64,000 nucleotides of DNA, from contig JAGBFA010000011.1 in NCBI GenBank assembly GCA_017936685.1, positions 1-64,000 of the forward strand, read 5' to 3'. This document shows positions 1 to 8,612 of this stretch, in pieces. The translations under genes and the position numbers were made by a program. Origin of the DNA: Alistipes sp. (GTDB taxonomy: Bacteria; Bacteroidota; Bacteroidia; Bacteroidales; Rikenellaceae). The notes beneath the pieces were generated by a model. The model saw only the letters and a program-made list of their open reading frames with translations. It made no database searches and was not told where the DNA came from. Numbering within the stretch: the first letter of the stretch is position 1; every line of letters starts with the position of its first letter.

Positions 1-117
1 CGTGAAAAGCGGCATTCTGCTGCCGCTCGCTCCATTGTCCGAACGGGTAGTACGTCAAGTACAACCCGTCCGCCCAATGTTCGCTGCGCGTTGCATAATA
101 CCGCTTTTGACGAAAAA
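1..117 (+). repeat. R1 structured repeat, copy 1
   Basis: Starts at the window edge with CGTGAAAAGCGG and ends CCGCTTTTGACGAAAAA. The outer arms AAAAGCGG/CCGCTTTT pair. The inner stem is GGGTaGTAC/GTACaACCC. It is nearly identical to the copies at 3391 and 58033. Confidence 0.85.
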
Positions 118-145
118 AAACGGTTGTGGTGCTTTGGAAGTTTTC

Positions 146-261
146 CGTGAAAACACCGCATCTGCTTCCGCTCCTTGTCGTTCGACAATGGGCAGTACAT
201 CGAGTACAGCCCATCGTTTCACTCTGTCGTTGCGTTGCATCTGCGGCATTTTGACGAAAAA
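146..261 (+). repeat. R1 structured repeat, copy 2 (divergent)
   Basis: The left arm is AAAACACCGCATCT and the right arm AGATGCGGcATTTT-like, so the outer pairing differs in sequence from copy 1 but is largely kept. The inner stem is GGGCaGTAC/GTACaGCCC. Its closest relative is the copy at 58164. Confidence 0.75.
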
Positions 262-822
262 GTGGCGCATAATTCTTTGGAGACTATTACCACCCCACAA
301 TGTCATTCTGAGCGTAACGTAGTGAAGTGAACCGATGCCAAGTCGAGAGCAGAAGAAGTTTACTTCTTCTGCCGAGACGCGAAGGAGGAAGACCGCAGGT
401 CAAGAATCTGGTTGGGGTATATGTGCATTGTCGATAAGCCCACTCTGTCATTCTGAGGAGCGGCTATCGGCCGCGACGTGAGAATCTCTATTTTGGCGAC
501 AAACTACCTCCCGACAAACGCGCTCCCGCCTGCGAGACTCCCACGGTCGGGCGTGCGCCCTCCCTCGGAGTGACAGAGCCATGTCATTTCGAGCGCGAGC
601 GCGAAATCTGTACAGATTATTTCCGTAGTCATATTCTTACGATAATCCTTGTCTTCCACAGATGTCTCACTTTGTTCGACATGACATGCCGTGTGAATCA
701 TTCTAAACAGAACGAATGTAGTGCAGTCAAGAATCTGGTTGGGGACAATGCGCTATGACGATATGCCTCCTGCGTCACTCTGAGGAGCGTATGCAATTGT
801 CGGAAGCGGTGCTGTCACGGCA

Positions 823-2106
823 TCAGCCCACGACCACCTCGATCAGATCCTCGCGGCGCAGATAGCGGCGTGAGAGGCGCATTACCTCGTCGGGCGTGGT
901 GGCGAGGATACGCTCGACCGTCTGCGAGGTGGCATCGCTGCCCATGCCGCACAAGATGTTCTCGATGGTAACATCGGCTATGCCGAACGGGCCGTCGAGT
1001 ATGCGCAGCATCTCGCCGATCATCATATTGCGGACCAGTTGCAGCTCCTCTTCCGACACGGGTTCGCTGCGCAGCCGTTCGATCTCGGCGTATATTTCGC
1101 GCAGCGCATCTTCGGTATGCTCCGATGCCACCTGCGCGGCTATGGCCAGATAGCCCTCGCGATCGAAGTTGACCATGGCGGCCATGACGCCGTAGGTGTA
1201 GCCGTTGCGGGCGCGCAGATTTTGCATGAGCCGCGAACCGAAATACCCGCCGAGCACGGTGGCCACCACCTGCATGCCGACGAAATCTTCGTGGCGGCGG
1301 TCGAACAGCAGGCGGCCGATGCGTATGGCCGACTGCACGGCCGGTTTATGCCCGATACGCAGGGAGTGCGTCGTGACGCACGGCGGGAATGTCGGCTGCC
1401 ATACCGCCGAGGCCGAGGGTATCTGCCCGGCTATGCGGCCGACGATCGAGAGCACCTCCTCGTCGATGCGGCCGCTGCAAACGACGAAGCAGTTTTCGGC
1501 CACATACAACCTTCTGTACAACTCCGCCAGATCGTCGCGGCGCAGATCGTCGTAAAGCCTCTCGTCGGAGGATATGCCGTAGGGGTGCCTCTGGCCGAAT
1601 GTCGCACGGGCGAAGGCCTCGCGCGCTATGGTGTCGACCTTGCGGCGTTCGACGGCCAGCTGCTGGCGGCGCTTGGCACAGTAGGCCGCAACCTCCCTCT
1701 CGGGGAATGTCGGATAGAGAATCACCTGCTCGGCCACCTCGGCCGTCCGGGCAAAAAACTTTGTCAGCGAGCAGAAGGTGATGTAGACGTAGTCGCGGTC
1801 GATGTTGACGTCGAACCACGATCCGTAGTAGTCGAGCCGCTCGGCTATCTGCTGTGCCGACAGCGCGGCGGTGCCCTCGCTCAGCATGTTGGCTGTGGCC
1901 GATGCCGAGAAGGGTTTGTGCTGCATGGAGGTGCCGGCGTGTACGACAAGCGTCATGCGAACCACCTCGAAGTCGTCCGCGGCGAGCGTGTATATCCTCA
2001 CGCCGTTGCCGAGCGTGCGGCATGCGGCCTCGGGCATATCTACGCTGCGGGGCGTGACAAGAGGTGGCTGTTGTGGTACGTAATTGTGTATATCGTTATT
2101 TTTCAT
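823..2106 (-). CDS. M16 family peptidase-like protein, non-catalytic subunit
   Basis: A 427-aa protein of the pitrilysin/M16B fold. The place where active members carry HxxEH reads ATANMLSEGT, so the zinc ligands are absent. The C-terminal half keeps an Arg/Tyr pair in LRARNGYTYGV. In known M16B heterodimers one subunit supplies the zinc site and the other an R/Y pair, and this protein fits the second role. The start ATG overlaps the stop of the upstream active subunit in an ATGA, which suggests translational coupling and a stoichiometric pair. No signal peptide is visible, so a cytoplasmic or peripheral location is likely. The substrate is unknown. The longer open frame reaching upstream is a shadow of the neighbouring gene. 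Confidence 0.88.
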   Translation of the reverse strand: MKNNDIHNYVPQQPPLVTPRSVDMPEAACRTLGNGVRIYTLAADDFEVVRMTLVVHAGTSMQHKPFSASATANMLSEGTAALSAQQIAERLDYYGSWFDVNIDRDYVYITFCSLTKFFARTAEVAEQVILYPTFPEREVAAYCAKRRQQLAVERRKVDTIAREAFARATFGQRHPYGISSDERLYDDLRRDDLAELYRRLYVAENCFVVCSGRIDEEVLSIVGRIAGQIPSASAVWQPTFPPCVTTHSLRIGHKPAVQSAIRIGRLLFDRRHEDFVGMQVVATVLGGYFGSRLMQNLRARNGYTYGVMAAMVNFDREGYLAIAAQVASEHTEDALREIYAEIERLRSEPVSEEELQLVRNMMIGEMLRILDGPFGIADVTIENILCGMGSDATSQTVERILATTPDEVMRLSRRYLRREDLIEVVVG

Positions 2107-3368
2107 GGCTGTTGTGCGGTTCGGTTGTCGCGTCCGGTGGCACGGTAGACGAGTGTCGAGGAGTTTTCCGGCCGGAACGTGCGGCGGCAGAAGTCGGCTA
2201 CGGCCTGACGCGTGAGCGAGCGGTATATATCTATCTCGCGGTTGATCAGCGCAATGTCGCCCGTCATGGCATAGAAGCCCAGATTCATGGCCTTGTTCAT
2301 GACGTTCATCTCGCCCATCAGCGCGTTGGCCTCGAACTTGTTTTTGACCTTCTCCATTTCGTAATCCGAGATGCGTCCCTCCATCAGATCGCGCATCTCC
2401 GCCCACAGGGCCTCCTCGGCCTGCTGCTCCGTGGCCGAGGGCATGAGCTGCCCCTTGAATATGAACAGACCGGCATCGAGGCTGCCGAGGATATATGCGT
2501 TGACGCTCGAAAAGAGTCTGCGCTCCTTGACCAGTCGCGCCACCAGACGCGACGAGTCGCCGCCGGCCAGCAGGTCGGAGGTCATGTCTCCCAGGAAAAA
2601 GTCGCGCGAGAGGCGGTCGCCCATGTGGAATGCTATGGTCACATTCGTTGCCGGCACGTCGCGCTCCGCCACAAGACGGCGCGGGGCAGTCTGCTCGGGC
2701 TCCTGCGCTATTGCTGCGGCCGCGTGCGGCCTGTCGGCGATATGACCGAACCACTTGTCCGCCAACGCTATCATCTGCTGCTCGTCGATATCGGCCGAGA
2801 TCGATAGTATGGCCTGCGAGGGCTGGTAGTAACGGTCGTAGAATGCGCGCACCTCATCGAGCGTGGCGCGCTCGATATGCTCGGGCGAGATGCCTATGGT
2901 CGACCAGCGATAGGGGTGCACCTTGTAGCAAAGTCCGCGCAGCAGCATGTTCTCGTCGCCGTAGGGCTGGTTGAGATAACGCTGCTTGAACTCCTCGATC
3001 ACCACCATCTTCTCCGTGCGGCACGCCTCGACACTTATGTCGAGGTTGCGCATGCGGTCGCTTTCGAGCCACAGTGCCGTCTGAACATTCTCCTTGGGGA
3101 GGGTGATATAGAAATCTGTGTAGTCGTTGTTTGTGAAGGCGTTGTTCTCGCCGCAGGCCATCTGTACCGGCACATCGAAGTCGGGCACACTGCGCGTACC
3201 CCTGAACATCAGATGCTCGAACAGATGAGCGAATCCCGTGTGCTCTGAATCCTCGTTGCGCGCCCCCACCTTATATAATATATTGACCGCCGCTAACTTC
3301 GACGACCTGTCGCGGTTGACGGCAACTGTAAGTCCGTTGTCGAGTGTGGCCGTAGTGTACTTTATCAT
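2103..3368 (-). CDS. M16 family zinc metallopeptidase, catalytic subunit
   Basis: A 421-aa insulinase-like peptidase. The inverted zinc motif HLFEH is at residues 48-52, and the downstream acidic helix contains VVIEEFKQRY, where the third ligand Glu is expected. The start at MIKYTT was chosen because the protein aligns with the family from there and a TATCTTTG promoter element sits only a few bases upstream; the in-frame extension comes from an R1 repeat. It overlaps the non-catalytic partner by four bases. Known family members degrade oligopeptides or targeting peptides; the actual substrate cannot be read from sequence. Confidence 0.93.
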   Translation of the reverse strand: MIKYTTATLDNGLTVAVNRDRSSKLAAVNILYKVGARNEDSEHTGFAHLFEHLMFRGTRSVPDFDVPVQMACGENNAFTNNDYTDFYITLPKENVQTALWLESDRMRNLDISVEACRTEKMVVIEEFKQRYLNQPYGDENMLLRGLCYKVHPYRWSTIGISPEHIERATLDEVRAFYDRYYQPSQAILSISADIDEQQMIALADKWFGHIADRPHAAAAIAQEPEQTAPRRLVAERDVPATNVTIAFHMGDRLSRDFFLGDMTSDLLAGGDSSRLVARLVKERRLFSSVNAYILGSLDAGLFIFKGQLMPSATEQQAEEALWAEMRDLMEGRISDYEMEKVKNKFEANALMGEMNVMNKAMNLGFYAMTGDIALINREIDIYRSLTRQAVADFCRRTFRPENSSTLVYRATGRDNRTAQQP

Positions 3369-3372
3369 ACTA

Positions 3373-3380
3373 CAAAGATA
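3373..3380 (-). promoter_or_regulatory. -7 promoter element for the M16 pair
   Basis: TATCTTTG on the minus strand matches the Bacteroidetes TAnnTTTG element. The R1 copy at 3391 begins exactly ten bases upstream, so the -33 region lies inside the repeat, where no TTTG is seen. Confidence 0.6.
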
Positions 3381-3390
3381 CTCTTTTTTT

Positions 3391-3507
3391 CGTGAAAAGC
3401 GGCATTCTGCTTCCGCTCGCTCCATTGTCCGACAGGGTAGTACGTCAAGTACAACCCGTCCGCCCAATGTTCGTTACGCGTTGCATAATACCGCTTTTGA
3501 CGAAAAA
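3391..3507 (+). repeat. R1 structured repeat, copy 3
   Basis: The left end CGTGAAAAGCGG faces the 5' end of the minus-strand M16 gene, 23 bases from its start codon. Inner stem GGGTaGTAC/GTACaACCC; outer arms GCGGCATT/AATACCGC pair with one G-U. Confidence 0.87.
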
Positions 3508-3781
3508 AAGGCGCATAATTCTTTGGAAACTATTTCCACCGTTCTGTCATTCTGAACGGAGCAACGCGCAGTGAAGAATCCGGTTGGGGAAGATAAACAC
3601 GTCCTGTCATTCTGAGGAGGACGGAACGTCCGACGTGAGAATCTCTCTCTTGGTCGGCATGTGCACCAATGGGCACACAACCGCACTCCCACCTGCGAGA
3701 CTCCCACGTCGCAACTGCGTTGCTCCTCGGAGTGACAGAGTATCCCTAAGAAATGCAAAATACAGACGTATTCATAGCAAC

Positions 3782-3813
3782 AGGGGCTGTCCGACAAACC
3801 TCAGACAGCCCCT
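3782..3813 (-). terminator. Terminator of the lnt-folC operon
   Basis: A perfect 10-base stem AGGGGCTGTC/GACAGCCCCT with a 12-base loop lies about 25 bases past the folC stop. The T-run after it is weak, so this could also be an RNA-end stabilising hairpin. Confidence 0.65.
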
Positions 3814-3839
3814 ATCTTATCGGTCTGGATACCGATAGT

Positions 3840-5153
3840 CTATTTCACTATCTTCTCCGAAGCCAAGAAGTCGGCCACTACGAAGGTGCTGCCGCCGACG
3901 AATATGGCATCGTCGGCTGCGGCAAGGCTGCGTGCCAGAGCGACGGCCTCGGCGACCGACGGTGCCGTCCGGCACTGCAAGCCGGCCTTTTCGGCCTCGG
4001 CGACGATATCTTCGGCGGCACGGGCGCGGTCGACCGATGCCCGCGTGAAGATATAGTGCGCGCGGCTCGGCAGCAGCGGCATGACGGCCGTCAGATCCTT
4101 GTCCTTGGCGAACCCCATGATGCAATACAACTCCTTGCAGGGCAGTGCCGCCAGCTGTGCGGCCACATATTTCAGTCCGTGGGCGTTATGCCCCGTGTCG
4201 CAGACGGTAAACGGCTCGCGTGAGACTATCTGCCAGCGGCCGCACAGGTGCGTGTGGCGCGCCGCATAGGCCAGACCCTCGCGGAATGCGCGGCGCGATA
4301 TGGTCAGCGGGGTCTCCTCGTGCAGCAGGTCGGCTGCGGCACAGACGGTGACGATGTTGTGACGCTGATAGTCGCCCAGAAGGTCGATTTCCAACTCGTA
4401 TGGCGAGTCGTCGCGCAGGCGGCGCATGTCGAAACGCTGCGTCTGGGCACCCGTGCAGCCGACACCGTCGCAGCGGAAACGCTCCTCGGCATAGACTATG
4501 CGCGAGTGTACGCGCTCGGCAGCCGCCTCGAACACGGCGTTGTAACGCTCGTCCGACTCGCCCAGCAGCAGCGGTATGCTCTTCTTGACGATGCCGGCCT
4601 TCTCCGCGGCGATCTTCCCGATGGTATCGCCCAGCAGTGCCGTATGCTCCATGCCCACGTTCGTTACGATGCTGAGTATGGGCGTGATGATGTTGGTGGC
4701 ATCGAGCCGTCCTCCCAAACCCGTCTCAATGACGGCCACCTCCACGTCGCACTGGGCGAAGTAGTCGAAGGCCAGGGCCGTGGTCATCTCGAAGAACGAC
4801 AGATCCAGCTCCTGCATCTTGGCCTGATGCTTGTCGACGAAGTTGACTATCTTCTGCTTGGGTATGATCTCGTTGTCGACGCTGATGCGCTCGCGGAAGT
4901 CGACCAGATGGGGCGAGGTGTACAGTCCCGTGCGATAGCCCGCCTGTTCGAGAATCGAGGCGAGCATGTGCGCCACCGAGCCTTTGCCGTTGGTGCCGGC
5001 CACATGGATCGTATAGTAGTTGCGCTGGGGGTTGCCCAGATGACGGCAAAACTCGGCTATACGCTCCAACCCCGGTTTGTAGGCATCGCTTCCGACCTGT
5101 TGGAACGAAGGCATCGACGTGAACAGAAATTCGAGAGTCTGAGAGTAGTTCAT
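3840..5153 (-). CDS. folC: Bifunctional folylpolyglutamate/dihydrofolate synthase
   Basis: A 437-aa Mur-ligase-family enzyme. It adds glutamate to dihydropteroate and to folates using ATP, keeping folates in the cell. The P-loop GTNGKGSV is at residues 53-60, followed by the family sequences TSPHLVDFRERI and ETGLGGRLDATN, the second binding substrate and metal. Length is normal for the family. It begins 19 bases after the lnt stop on the same strand, so the two are probably co-transcribed, although their functions are unrelated. Confidence 0.95.
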   Translation of the reverse strand: MNYSQTLEFLFTSMPSFQQVGSDAYKPGLERIAEFCRHLGNPQRNYYTIHVAGTNGKGSVAHMLASILEQAGYRTGLYTSPHLVDFRERISVDNEIIPKQKIVNFVDKHQAKMQELDLSFFEMTTALAFDYFAQCDVEVAVIETGLGGRLDATNIITPILSIVTNVGMEHTALLGDTIGKIAAEKAGIVKKSIPLLLGESDERYNAVFEAAAERVHSRIVYAEERFRCDGVGCTGAQTQRFDMRRLRDDSPYELEIDLLGDYQRHNIVTVCAAADLLHEETPLTISRRAFREGLAYAARHTHLCGRWQIVSREPFTVCDTGHNAHGLKYVAAQLAALPCKELYCIMGFAKDKDLTAVMPLLPSRAHYIFTRASVDRARAAEDIVAEAEKAGLQCRTAPSVAEAVALARSLAAADDAIFVGGSTFVVADFLASEKIVK

Positions 5154-5172
5154 ATTATTGATTTAATGCGGT

Positions 5173-6723
5173 TTATTCGACTAAGTGATTGCGTTTTCGC
5201 ACACGGTAGGCCATGTAGTACAGCAGCGACAGCAGTGCCACGAGCGACGAGGTGCGTGCCACCCAGTCGCCGTAGACGACGTATGCCGTCTTGTCGTGAC
5301 GCACCTCTATCTCCTGCGTCATCACGCCGCGCCGGTCCCAGCCCATCGACTCGACGACCTCGCCCCGCGGCGTTATGAAGCCCGACTTGCCCGTGTTGGC
5401 ACTGCGGGCTATGGCGCGGCGCGTCTCTATGGCACGCAGCCGGCAGAAGTCGAACAGACGCTTGTGGCCGGGCGTATCGCCCCACCAGCCGTCGTTGGAT
5501 ATCACGCCCATAACCTCGGCACCCTCGCGCACGAAGCCTGCGAAGTAGTCCGAATAGAGACCCTCGTAGCAGATGGCGGGGCCCATCTTCACACCGCGGC
5601 TGGCGAATGTCTTGTACTCGGTGCCCCAGCCCAACTGACCGGATATGCCGCCCAGATCGACACCCAATATATCCCACAACCCTCTCAGCGGCAGTGCCTC
5701 GACACCGATCAGAAGCCGCCCCTTGTGGTAGATGTCCACGATGCCGCGCGGATCGATCAGCAACGCCGAATTGAAGTGGTCGTAGAAGCGTTCGCCGTCG
5801 CTGCGCGCCGTTATGGTCTGCTCGCCGGAGTTATAGTAACGTGTGGTCGTGGCACCCGATATGATGCTCGTGCCCGAATTGGAGCGGTTGAAGACGCTCA
5901 TGGTCAGGTAGTCCACCACCGACGAGCGTTCGCCCTCGCAGATGCGGTAGGTGATGGCCGTCTCGGGCAGCAGTGCGAATGCGGCTTGGGGCGGCACCTC
6001 GCGCAGCAGCGATACGATGCCCTCGAAGTTGTCGTGCTCGTGCTCGCGGTCGAACTTCTCGTAGCACGGTATGTTAGGCTGTATGACCGATACGGTCACG
6101 CTCTGCTCCGAGGGTTTGTACGTGAGATATATTACAGCCGAGACGATCACGGGCAGCAGCACCGTCGCCGCAGCCGTCGCCATGCGCCTTACAGTGCGGC
6201 GGCGCAGAGCCTCGAATATGGCGATATTGGCCAGCAGTACCCACAGCGTGCCGCCGAAGACACCCGTATATTCATACCACTGCACGGCCCACACATCGCC
6301 CGAGAAGCCGTGCCCGAGAAGCAGCCACGGGAACGACATCACCTGCGCCGAGTAGTAGATATACTCGGTGGCGATCCACAACGTCACTAAAACTGTGTAG
6401 GCCAGCGAACGCGCAGCGCGCTTGGAGACGTAGTGATAGGTCATGAAAGCCACGAGATTCCAAAACGTTGATACTATCGTGGCCACGATCGGTCCCAGCG
6501 GCGAGGCTATCCACACCCACCAGATGGTGGCCGCATTCCACAGAACGAATGTCAGCGATGCCCAGCCGCACATTTTCCACCACGAGCGGCGCGAGGAATC
6601 GTAGCTCTCGCTGAGGCTCAAAAGCGGCACGAGTGCTGCAAGCAGCGTGAAGCCAGTCACCCCGAGCCACCCCGCCGAAAGCAGGGCCGCGGAGAGCAGG
6701 ACGGCCGATAACTGTCGTTTCAT
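5173..6723 (-). CDS. lnt: Apolipoprotein N-acyltransferase
   Basis: A 516-aa inner-membrane enzyme that puts the third acyl chain on the N-terminal Cys of lipoproteins. Six or so hydrophobic segments fill residues 1-205, followed by a nitrilase-type catalytic domain. The catalytic triad can be read as Glu254 (LLPETAI), Lys334 (YHKGRL) and Cys385 (GPAICYEG). The window encodes many lipobox proteins that would be its substrates. It is the first gene of a unit with folC and has a Bacteroidetes-type promoter just upstream. Confidence 0.95.
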   Translation of the reverse strand: MKRQLSAVLLSAALLSAGWLGVTGFTLLAALVPLLSLSESYDSSRRSWWKMCGWASLTFVLWNAATIWWVWIASPLGPIVATIVSTFWNLVAFMTYHYVSKRAARSLAYTVLVTLWIATEYIYYSAQVMSFPWLLLGHGFSGDVWAVQWYEYTGVFGGTLWVLLANIAIFEALRRRTVRRMATAAATVLLPVIVSAVIYLTYKPSEQSVTVSVIQPNIPCYEKFDREHEHDNFEGIVSLLREVPPQAAFALLPETAITYRICEGERSSVVDYLTMSVFNRSNSGTSIISGATTTRYYNSGEQTITARSDGERFYDHFNSALLIDPRGIVDIYHKGRLLIGVEALPLRGLWDILGVDLGGISGQLGWGTEYKTFASRGVKMGPAICYEGLYSDYFAGFVREGAEVMGVISNDGWWGDTPGHKRLFDFCRLRAIETRRAIARSANTGKSGFITPRGEVVESMGWDRRGVMTQEIEVRHDKTAYVVYGDWVARTSSLVALLSLLYYMAYRVRKRNHLVE

Positions 6724-6746
6724 AGGGTCGATCGATTAATCGTTTG

Positions 6747-6776
6747 CAAAATTAGTCAACAATCGGAAATAATCAA
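6747..6776 (-). promoter_or_regulatory. Promoter of lnt-folC
   Basis: On the minus strand a TTG (6774-6776) is followed after 19 bases by TAATTTTG (6747-6754), matching the Bacteroidetes -33/-7 pattern. The start codon is 23 bases downstream. Confidence 0.65.
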
Positions 6777-6897
6777 TGCCGATCGCCGATTTTTTCAGGC
6801 ACAGTCTTAAATTACGGTGGAGGGGAAAAGGAGATCGGCAAAAGAGAGATTCTCACGTCGCAGTCATTCGACTGCTCCTCAGAATGACATGTTACCT

Positions 6898-7042
6898 ATC
6901 AACACCCCACCACGGGACGCGTAATGGAGTCTGCAACGCCCCACATGGAGCGCGATAAATCGCGCGACAAAATCCCCTCCCGAGGGAGGGGTTTGGGGTG
7001 GGGTCAGAATTATATAACGGCGTAAGCCGTCGCTCTGTGGTC
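6898..7042 (+). repeat. R3 structured repeat, copy 1
   Basis: About 145 bases, closely matched at 31399-31546. It holds three hairpins: GCGCGAT/ATCGCGC, the near-palindrome CCCCTCCC/GGGAGGGG, and ACGGC/GCCGT. Differences between the copies fall mostly in loops or single unpaired bases. Confidence 0.8.
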
Positions 7043-7231
7043 GACGTTTGTTTTCATTCTGAGGAGCAGTCGAATGACTGCGACGTGAGAATCTCTGTTT
7101 TGGTCAACAAACTCTCACGCACAAAACAGCACTCCCGACCGCGAGAATCTCTTTTTGCCGATCTCCTTTTCCCCTCCACCGGAATTTTAGGCCGAACCTT
7201 TTTTCATCTCTTCGGCCGCCGCACATTAAAA

Positions 7232-7265
7232 GGAGTGTGCCGAAATATTAATTTCGGCACACTCC
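7232..7265 (-). terminator. Terminator of the xer-hpf unit
   Basis: A perfect 15-base stem GGAGTGTGCCGAAAT with a four-base loop, followed on the minus strand by TTTT. It lies about 25 bases past the hpf stop. Confidence 0.88.
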
Positions 7266-7288
7266 ACGTAAGATATTATATGCAATAA

Positions 7289-7576
7289 CTACATTGCCTT
7301 GACCTTCTCGATCTGTCTCTTGACAATGTCGAGAGCCTTGTCCACAGCCTCTTCGAATGTGCGGGCGCGCTCCTCGACATGTATGTCGTTGCCCGGAATG
7401 CGAAGATTGATAACCGCAACCTTGTTGCCCCTCTCCTGGTCGTGATCCAGCCGGAGCACGACATCTGCACCGTCAGACCGCTCGACAAAGCGATCCAACC
7501 GATCCATTTTCTTCTGAATAAACTCGATAAGACGCTTGTCCGCATCGAATTTCACTGATTGAATCCGTACATTCAT
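7289..7576 (-). CDS. hpf: Ribosome hibernation-promoting factor, short form (HPF/YfiA)
   Basis: A 95-aa protein of the S30AE/sigma-54 modulation family, which binds the 30S decoding region and idles ribosomes in slow growth. The beta-alpha-beta pattern is visible, with IRIPGNDIHVEE near the middle and a Lys-rich last helix. It lacks the C-terminal dimerisation domain of long HPF. It sits 52 bases downstream of the xer recombinase and is probably transcribed with it; this neighbourhood is common in Bacteroidetes. Confidence 0.92.
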   Translation of the reverse strand: MNVRIQSVKFDADKRLIEFIQKKMDRLDRFVERSDGADVVLRLDHDQERGNKVAVINLRIPGNDIHVEERARTFEEAVDKALDIVKRQIEKVKAM

Positions 7577-7628
7577 AGGCCAAAAATATTAGTTAATATA
7601 ATGTCGGGTCCCTTTTGCGGGGGATCCG

Positions 7629-8612
7629 TTATCTTCCGTCGTCGTGCTCGGCCGCTGCCACCTCTCGGCTGCAACGCGGGTGTGCCATCGAGTAGACCTG
7701 CTTGAGCTTGGCTATGTTGTTGTGGGTGTAGATCTGCGTCGATTGCAGGGAGCTGTGTCCCATAAGCTCCTGTATCTCCCTCAGATCGGTGCCCTCGTTG
7801 AGCAGGTGTGTGGCGAAGGTGTGCCGCAATACGTGCGGACTCTTCTTGCCGTTCACTCCGGCCTGCAACAATACGCGGCCGACGATGCGCTGCACCGTGC
7901 GCTGCGTCATGCGGTCTGCTTGCCTTGTTAAAAATAGTGCTTTTTTCGCAGATATGCAAATATTTTGCAACCTTGCAGCCTCCATGTAACGTTTTATCAG
8001 CGGAACGACTCCGTGAAATATCGGCACCATGCGCTCCTTGTTGCCCTTTCCGTGCACTTTCAGCAGCGACATGTCGTCCGACAGATCGCCGAAATCCGCC
8101 CCCACAAGCTCCGACAGACGCACGCCGCAGCAGTAGAACAATACGATGATCAGGGCATTGCGTACCCGCTCGAAATCCCCGCTCGCAATGTCGTCGCGCA
8201 GGTCGTCGAGCACCTGCTCCATGCGCGTCTCGGGCACGAACTTGGGCAGGCGGTGCGGAGCTTTGAGCAGTGCCACGCCGTTCATTACGTCGCGCTCGAC
8301 GCGTCCCGTGCGCAGCAGCCAGTGCCACAGGGCGCGCAGCGAGGCCACCTTGCAGTTGATCGTGGCCGCCCCGAGTCGCCCCGACTCCGAGAGCGACATG
8401 ATCCACTCCTGCACGTCCTCGCGGCGTATGGCATCGGGATCGAACTTCTTGTCGTCCACCCCGAGCCACTTCATGAAGCAGCCTATGTCGCGGCGGTAGT
8501 TGCCGACCGTCAGAGGCGAGTAACGGCGTTCGGCCGACAGGTATGTCAGAAAATCGTCAAGCATGATCTCTGTTGCTGTGCGCGCTCCGTGCTTTACATC
8601 GACGGCCGCCAT
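7629..8612 (-). CDS. Tyrosine recombinase XerC/XerD
   Basis: 327 aa if started at MAAVDVKHG, 311 aa if started at MLDDFLTYL (8564). An N-terminal SAM-like core-binding domain is followed by a catalytic domain with Arg165 (GVRLSE), Lys189 (HGKGNKER), His260-x-x-Arg263 (HVLRH), His286 (MGHSS) and nucleophile Tyr295 (IYTHNN). All are present, so it should be active in chromosome dimer resolution. XerC versus XerD cannot be decided by eye. The longer start overlaps the upstream secreted-protein gene by 19 bases and the shorter leaves a 29-base gap. Position next to hpf argues for a housekeeping role, not an integrase. Confidence 0.92.
   Translation of the reverse strand: MAAVDVKHGARTATEIMLDDFLTYLSAERRYSPLTVGNYRRDIGCFMKWLGVDDKKFDPDAIRREDVQEWIMSLSESGRLGAATINCKVASLRALWHWLLRTGRVERDVMNGVALLKAPHRLPKFVPETRMEQVLDDLRDDIASGDFERVRNALIIVLFYCCGVRLSELVGADFGDLSDDMSLLKVHGKGNKERMVPIFHGVVPLIKRYMEAARLQNICISAKKALFLTRQADRMTQRTVQRIVGRVLLQAGVNGKKSPHVLRHTFATHLLNEGTDLREIQELMGHSSLQSTQIYTHNNIAKLKQVYSMAHPRCSREVAAAEHDDGR

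Larger units (their letters stand above)
1..822. repeat. Intergenic repeat block at window start
   Basis: No gene is seen here. The block holds two R1 elements (1-117 and 146-261) joined by a linker reading tgtggtgctttgg, then a long-form R2 unit (about 299-420) with an AGAAGAAG/CTTCTTCT hairpin, an R2 inverted pair (about 446-573) and an R2 variant of the CATTTCGAG...GAAATCTG type (about 577-640). The remainder up to 822 repeats the phrase aagaatctggttgggg. Small open frames here are translations of the repeats. Confidence 0.8.
3369..3839. repeat. Intergenic block between the M16 pair and folC
   Basis: Holds R1 (3391-3507), a linker with gcgcataattctttgg, an R2 unit of the gaagaatctggttgggg type (about 3545-3590), an R2 inverted pair (about 3605-3742) with stems GGACG/CGTCC and GCAAC/GTTGC, and the terminator of the lnt-folC operon (3782-3813). 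No gene is seen. Confidence 0.8.
6724..7288. repeat. Intergenic block with R3 repeat between lnt and hpf
   Basis: Contains the lnt promoter, an R2 half unit (about 6838-6890), the R3 element (6898-7042), a second R2 half (about 7052-7100) and the hpf terminator (7232-7265). The stretch gagatcggcaaaagagagat near 6831 recurs inverted near 7150, so the whole block is roughly symmetric around R3. No gene is seen. Confidence 0.7.

Noticed and set aside
1..261. R1 as an insertion sequence
   Set aside because: At about 116 bases with no coding capacity it cannot be an IS; no target-site duplication could be recognised by eye. A MITE or REP-like origin stays possible.
570..758. Short ORF beginning MTEPCHFERERE
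   Set aside because: It is a translation of R2 repeats; the same CHFE/CHSEE peptides appear wherever R2 occurs in this frame.
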